Origin: Linaria vulgaris
Lineage: Eukaryota; Streptophyta; Magnoliopsida; Lamiales; Plantaginaceae
Reading direction: 5' to 3'
Assembly: GCA_948329865.1 (NCBI GenBank)
Contig: OX415249.1
Span: 88,567,087 to 88,631,086 of the forward strand
Length of the DNA stretch: 64,000 nt
How positions within the stretch are numbered: the first letter of the stretch is position 1; each line of letters begins with the position of its first letter. The notes beneath the pieces were generated by a model. That model did no database searches and was not told the DNA's origin. It saw only the letters and a program-made list of their open reading frames with translations. The position numbers and the translations under genes are program-made. Of this stretch, positions 58,166 through 64,000 are shown in pieces.

Positions 58166-58650
58166 GCGTTATCCATATATTGTAATTTTACTTGTAATAT
58201 CTAATTAGCTTGTAATAGGTGTTTCGGACCAAGCTAGTCCGATTTCCATTTGATTAGCATTATTTTGGCAATTGAGAAGCCCATTGTAACAGTTTTCGGT
58301 GTTTTGTAACCCGGACGATATAAGATTAAAATAATATCGATTTCGGTGTAATCACTGAGCGGTTGCGCGAAACAATTATTGCCTTCTTTTAAAGATAAAG
58401 AGACATAAGGAACTGAAACTTTAAAGTTAGAATTTTATATTTAGACGGATTAGGAGGAATTCTTTGTCAATAGTGCTCAATTTAGTATGTCTAAGGACCA
58501 TTGTTGGAGTTTTTCTCAGCTTGTTGAAGTATGGGTCTATACATCCAAAATCCCAATAAACATAACAAAGTGAATAACATCTACACTTCTTTTCCTTATC
58601 AGCAGCTATTAGGAAAATTAAATAAATATTGAGCACTGGAACTTGGAGGT

Positions 58651-58660
58651 AAGAAAAAAA
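58651..58660 (-). terminator. Pol III terminator of tRNA-Ser
   Basis: A run of about nine T on the minus strand roughly 12 bp past the tRNA 3' end. Confidence 0.8.
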
Positions 58661-58672
58661 AATAGACAAACT

Positions 58673-58754
58673 CGTCGCCTGAGAGATTCGAACTCTCGCG
58701 GGGAAACCCCATGTACTTAGCAGGCACACGCCTTAACCACTCGGCCAAAGCGAC
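58673..58754 (-). tRNA. tRNA-Ser (anticodon GCT)
   Basis: Reads GTCGCTT...AGGCGAC plus discriminator G on the minus strand. D-arm with the A-box-like TGGCCGAGTGG, anticodon loop CTGCTAA, long variable arm (GGGGTTTCCCC) as in type II tRNAs, and T-loop with B box GTTCGAATC. No intron, no encoded CCA, as expected for a nuclear gene. Confidence 0.97.
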
Positions 58755-58759
58755 GCTGT

Positions 58760-60021
58760 TGTTTACTTTTTCCATTAATAATAAAACATTTAGTCTTGTC
58801 CAAACAATGTTTTTAGGGTATCTACAAAATTAATATAATATACAAGATAAATCCCATTAAACTCCTAATGTATACTTTGTTTTTCACTTTAGCCCTAAGA
58901 TTTTAAAAGTAGCAATGTGCCCTTAACAATTAAATTATGTTGAGTACTCCTCTCCAGTTCAACATTGGTAGAAATTGAAAGAATATTTTGTCCTAGATTC
59001 CCCACGTGCAACTCATGTGATGTTACAAACATACGATAAGGCAATAGATACAAAAACAATCAAACGTTAAGAGATACAAAATAATCAATCGCTAGAGGAG
59101 CATGGCGCACGACTCTACGTATGGATATCCTTTCGACCATCATGGCAGTTGTACGTGGAGAATCTACGATGAATCATCCATTCCTTTTTGCCTGAAAGTT
59201 GACATGTGATACTCACCATAGTTTAGGTGGATGCCGCTACTACTTTAAAACCTTAAGAGGTAAAGTGAAAAATAATATACGTTTACGAGTTTTGCAGAGT
59301 TTTGTTCTTAAATATATATTAACTAAAGGTTATATCAACCAAAAACTAGAATCAGGTATTCAGGTTGTATCGCTCTATGCAGGTCTTTAGCTTCATGACG
59401 CAATATCTTCTTCGCTTCACATTGACCAAATTATCATATTACATGTTGGGTCTTTGTTATCACGTACTGAAAATTTTATCAAGCCTTATCACCTCATTAA
59501 AGGGAGTACGCAAAACTAGTCCAAAGAAGAGCACAAAGCGAATGAAGCACAATGAAAAGTAAACCAACCCCTTGAGTTGCTTATAAAGCACCTCCACATA
59601 TATTTGATGTTGGCAGGGATTTATTCTGGTCGTAGGCTGGTTATTTGAGTCATCAACGATCAATACTCGAGTTGTAGAGAAGCACAATTTTTTAATATTC
59701 ACCAACTCGATCGAAACAATCAAGCCAAGCACAGTTTCGATAACATCACCAACTTCACCAAATCAGTATCTTCCAGTCCAAACTGACCTCGTCAGAGTTA
59801 TGTATCAATACAGCTCAACTGATAAACCCTTCAGTTGATCAATACATCACCGAACTTTAGCAATGCCGACAGAAATTCCTCAAAGTTAATGGGATATTTG
59901 AACGCTTTCAATAATGACAACAAAATTAGCTATACAACAGAGTTTCCTTGCTAGCACTGCTAAACTCTAAATACACTCGGCGTAATTTACAGTGGGAGAG
60001 ACCTGATATGGCCAGTGATCA
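58760..60021. other. Intergenic and 3' UTR of the sacsin-like gene
   Basis: No supported gene. The stretch closest to 60021 is presumably the 3' UTR of the sacsin-like gene. Confidence 0.45.
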
Positions 60022-63000
60022 TCAAGGCCGAAAAATCCTCATCGCTTTAGATACTTGGATCCGACAGAAAGGACACCTCGAAACTGCTGACGAGCATCTT
60101 CGACATAGGACATGACCACAAGGAATTAATGAAACATCGACTTCACTATTTAAACAGACTCGGCACGACCATGCTGATTTTGCTGTATCGGCTTCTTTGG
60201 CTGCCACGTCGAACTTTTCCTGTTGACAAGAAAATATATATTATCAATCCCATTCATTAAGAGCAAACTAACACGCTATGGAAACAAAGAGTTGCCACCC
60301 CAATAGTGGGTTAGATAGCAATTTAGTCAAAACAGTCAGTGGCAAAATCCACCAATTTTGAAATAGTTCGACTGAAAATTTGTCATTTTCTTATTGAAAC
60401 ACGCAGCATAGTTATAACATGTAAAAGATGAAAACCTGTTCCAACAACAATGCCGCCTGAGACTCCTTCAGTTGTTCTTGAAGTGTTAACGCCGTTTTCA
60501 GTAGAGTCTGCTTTTCTACATCCAGATTAATGCCAGCTGAAGAAAGCATCTCATGAACTGCCTGAACCAGTTCTGCAGCCGACACTCGGCCATGTTGAAG
60601 ATCCTGCACCGGCAACGGCTGCACAAAGCATTAGAACCCAAAAATTCAGGTAACTTCAAAAAGAACACAGAGGTTAATAATAGTAAGCAAGTAGATTAAG
60701 GTGATGTATGCAAACTCTTATCCAAAAGCAGAGCCTAAAAGCATGTTCAAATCATGAGGGAGTTTGTGAAAACACCTAAAACCTCACAAAATACTGTAAA
60801 ATTCTATTTAATTTTAATAAAAAATTACTACTGCGGGACTAATGCAGGCATTTGGTAACTTTTAGATTATGGTATTTTTAGCTTATAAAAGTGTGTGTAT
60901 ATATTAGCTCTAAAAGTGCTTAAATTAAAATAAAAGCAGATCGAATTTTTCTATGAGTTTCCAAACACTGCTTAAGTTGCATACCTGTGAGAGGCTTGAT
61001 CCGGCTCCACTAGAGCTTTCTACCCTTGTGTTCTCGTGTAGCGAGTGATTAGCTTCGTCTATCGTTGTAGATGATTCTTCACCAGTATATGCAATACTCT
61101 TGAATGAGAAAATGTTTGAGGAAAGAAGAGGCTCAGTGGTCCCTGCCGATGTCTCCAACATAAACCTGAAAAGTGCTTGTCCTGCTGAAGGCTTAACGTT
61201 CTCCGGAACTCTCCCATACTTCAGTCGTTCTCCGTTTGAAGACCTCCAAGCCACTATCTCTCCTTTGTAGAATGGTCTTAACGGGTGGAATTGTACTCTG
61301 ACGGCATCTTGAGGCAATATCTCTTTCCCGAGAAAATACTCGGTTCGACTTCCCGACACGGTATCACTTATATGAGGACAAAGTTTAAGGACATCAAGGA
61401 GAGAGTCCTCGGTGTACTCGGGACAAAGAAACAAAGACCCAATTGGTAATGGGACTGGTGAGTCCAAAACACGACTTACAACAGCAGCAAGAACATCCGT
61501 AACTGCTATGTATTTTGGTGGTTCAGCAATTAAGATACAACTTTTCAGCTGATCAATAAAGTAAAGAGCCCTGTGTTGGGAAATGTCGTCCCACTCAGGA
61601 AGAACTGGTTTCTTAGCAACTTTGGTAATATCCAGCGACTCTGGAAGTAGCAGGAAACGGGTGTATAAGCATTCAACAAACTTCAACCTTTCGGGAACAG
61701 ATTCTAACAACTTCTGGACCTCCTCCTGGACTGGAGCACTAAATCCCGGAGAAGTAGTTATACTGTTTAATACTCTCCAAACTGCAGCTTGGAATGATTG
61801 GTTCATTAACTTTTTTCTAATGGTATCAACCGGAACAGATCCAATACATTCCAAGGTGTGAAGATCTCCTCTATCGTCAAGTTCCTACAAATAGAGGAAT
61901 AACCAGTTACCTCAATATGAGCTGCAGATGTGCGGAAAAAACAGAAAAGAAGATCCAGTACCTCTTTAACAACATCGGAGAGATTTCGGATCCCAAGGGC
62001 CTTACACTGTTTCTCAGAAAGATCTTGGTGAACAAACCTTAACCTTGAAGTGTCGATATGTTTGACATAATTTGCACCATGAGAATCGATATAAAGGCAT
62101 GATTTGGCATGGATGAGCCTGCAGCCATCATCAGGTACAATTGCTTCAGATTCCCAGCCGGAGATACCCAAACCGTTTGGTTCATCACAGATGAAATGCA
62201 AAATTTCTACCACAGCACGGAACTCATTTGGATTTAGACGTTGATAGCCACAGATTCTCTGAAGCTCTGAAAGAAGATTCTTAGCAGAAACAACAGAGAG
62301 TGAATCCTGAAGGCCCAGTTCCCTTAGAATCTTGACGAAAGGGAGATATGCTGGAGGGAGTTCAAAGGCGAATGGAGACAGATTTATTGTCAAACGAGCA
62401 AAAAGCGAGCTTGCTGTCACCAAACGAGTGCCGTTAGCAGCTGGCAAGAAGGCCACTTGATGCAGATTTCCAATGTCTGTCAATGCAGAAATAATGATTA
62501 GCTAAATTTTGAGAAGGCAAGGAAGCAGATGACTCATTTTAATATCTATAAAGCACAAGCATATATATAATATATATCAAAAGAGAGGTATGTCCGCAAC
62601 CTACTCCTTCAATCTGTATCAGATAAAAGCCTCATCATGAAAACCAGAAATACCTGCAGAAGAGAGGGAGCCCCAAATCTTGTCCAGATACTTCAACACC
62701 TCAAGGGAAGCTTCATCAATTGTCTTTATACCTGAGACAGCAGGCCAATGAGCAAGCGTCTCCTCGCCACCATTTCTTCCAATAACCTGACAGATAAGTT
62801 TCATATGCAAATTAAAAAGAGCTCCATGCTTCAAATTCAGATCACAATGAAACCATACCTGCAGGTGTTTTAGCACTGTTACAAAAGGGGGAGGACTCCG
62901 CAAATGTAGTGGCCCCCAAGCATACTCAGGGGGTACAACACTCTGCCTTGAAAGGATTGGAGCACAACTCCAAGCAAGAGGCCAATCATGCATCATTATA

Positions 63001-64000
63001 GCTTCACGATAGGAACAAAGCACCCTGTTCCCACTACTTCTGCCACCTATATTTGGAAAACCCTTTTCAGCAGGAACACAAGCAATGTCACCCAGGAGGT
63101 TGCAGAAGTTGTTTCCATAAAGTACAGCAAAATTTGAAAAAATTGTCTTGATCAAAGTTTCTGCCAGCACCCAGATTTCAAAAGATACTTCATTCTGAGA
63201 ATTCCATACGTTAGTCTCAAGGTCATCAATAACTTCAATGTGCTTCTTACAGTCATCTCCAAGATATTCCACTCTTTTAGCACATTCCAGAATAACATCA
63301 GCTTCAGCTGAAGTTCGCAGACCTGTTTTCCTCAAAACCTGAAGCCATCCATCAGAAATGAATCTCTCTCCTGGGAATTTCTTCCTCACTCCAGAAAATA
63401 TAGACGTCAATAAAGCATCATCTGGGTCAAATAGGTCTTTGGGCTTACACAGGTTTTCCAACTGTTCATCAGCTGTCTTCACAAAATTCGTATCTTGAAG
63501 CACCTCAATCATAGAGGAATCTGACTGAAGCTCTTGCCAGTTCGTGTAAAGATAAATCAGTATATCCTCCTGCTCAGTCTGAGGTTTATGCTCAAACCCA
63601 GGCAATCCAAACTTCGTAAGAATATCTTTATCATGCAACTCTGCGATTCCTAAGGCTCGAAGTAAAGAGCTTTCAGTAGAGTTGGCAGAGTGGGAAAGGC
63701 ATCGATCGTCAGATGGCCTGAGAAATGTGTTTGAAGAGATAATGCAAAGATCCTGGTTTTGCAATTGGGTATATGTCCCGAGGACAGTTTTATAAATAGG
63801 AAGATCACGAAGAACTTCGAGTTCTTCCCTCCCATACTCAGAGCCATTGGAAACAAAATCAGATGCAAACAAACTGAAGAGCTCATCTCGGTCTGAATCT
63901 GAAAATGACGAAATTTGAAGAAAATATCCAGCCTGTTTAGCTGCTAGGAATTTGGATGCTATTATCTGGCCTAATGACTTTCCTTCTGCTGGTAAACACT
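60022..64000 (-). CDS. Sacsin-like giant protein with C-terminal RING, 5' part off window
   Basis: C-terminal 1039 aa of a very large protein. Exons: 64000(open)-62859, 62786-62654, 62476-61911, 61884-60985, 60618-60436, 60219-60022, all in frame. The C-terminus is a C3HC4 RING: CRVC, then IPCGHVLCRRC, then CPFC. The architecture and the C-terminal RING match the plant sacsin relative annotated in Arabidopsis as a C3HC4 zinc-finger family protein of over 4000 residues (At5g23110, from memory). Sacsin family members carry HSP90-type ATPase repeats and are linked to chaperone and ubiquitin functions; those repeats would be upstream of the window. A coiled-coil (LQEQLKESQAALLLEQ) precedes the RING. 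The 72-nt intron at 62858-62787 is itself free of stops and in frame. Confidence 0.9.

Larger units (their letters stand above)
57110..58672. other. NYC1 upstream region and ATTCGAT-rich segment
   Basis: 57110 to about 57700 is the presumed NYC1 promoter and 5' UTR. 57720-58380 has LTR-like character, including a near-perfect palindrome around GGCCCAATATGAATATTGGG (57733) and a cluster of ATTCGAT words. A 133-codon ORF at 57807-58208 overlaps the cluster but has no recognisable domain, and I do not call it a gene. Confidence 0.45.

Noticed and set aside
57807..58208. 133-codon ORF downstream of the NYC1 start
   Set aside because: No recognisable domain, overlaps the ATTCGAT cluster, and sits in LTR-like sequence.
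57709..58375. Solo LTR covering the ATTCGAT cluster
   Set aside because: TG start and CA end can be picked, but the flanking 5-mers do not match, so boundaries are not supported.
58674..58754. tRNA as a SINE head
   Set aside because: The tRNA structure is complete, followed directly by a pol III terminator, with no tail or target duplication.

Overview
This 64 kb window is nuclear DNA from a flowering plant, most likely a eudicot. It carries spliced genes with short plant introns, AT-rich intergenic DNA, Copia and Gypsy LTR retrotransposons, LINE debris, MITEs and a nuclear tRNA-Ser gene. I cannot name the species. Every recognisable host protein-coding gene lies on the minus strand.

Layout. 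(1) 139-2816: PERK-like receptor kinase gene A, with its last exon off the left edge, a small TRIM retrotransposon in intron 1, and no transmembrane exon. (2) 3183-10104: a badly decayed Copia element whose 3' half and downstream flank are duplicated in tandem, with an RNase H-like gene tail (minus strand) wedged at the junction. (3) 10140-20824: a full-length Sirevirus-like Copia element on the minus strand. It has 906-bp LTRs, a 5-bp target duplication GTAGT, gag, pol and a third env-like ORF, and is broken by several stops and frameshifts. It sits inside remains of a related element. (4) 21953-25078: PERK-like gene B, complete in 8 exons and a tandem duplicate of gene A. (5) 25400-47120: gene-free DNA holding MITEs, a LINE remnant, a 6.4 kb repeat-bounded block filled with tandem arrays, a nested hAT/retroposon pair and a 1.2 kb LTR element with an intact small ORF. 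(6) 47707-57109: NYC1-type chlorophyll b reductase, 10 exons. Its intron 4 holds a 5.8 kb Gypsy element with apparently identical LTRs and an intact gag but no pol. (7) 58673-58754: tRNA-Ser(GCT). (8) 60022 to the right edge: the 3' part of a very large sacsin-like RING-finger gene.

The host genes do not form a pathway. The PERK pair is predicted to act in kinase signalling, NYC1 in chlorophyll b breakdown in the thylakoid, and the sacsin-like protein in chaperone/ubiquitin-type functions (family inference).

The most unusual signal is that three unrelated tandem arrays (LTR of the Gypsy element at 50.9-51.2 kb and its copy at 54.8-55.1 kb; 32.1-34.3 kb; 35.1-35.5 kb) consist of units that each contain a short hairpin. 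Stem bases differ between units but mostly stay complementary, the pattern expected if the palindrome itself is selected. The Sirevirus adds a fourth case, a dispersed 17-bp palindrome that also lies in its coding sequence. Exon boundaries below were placed by hand from splice consensus and frame continuity.
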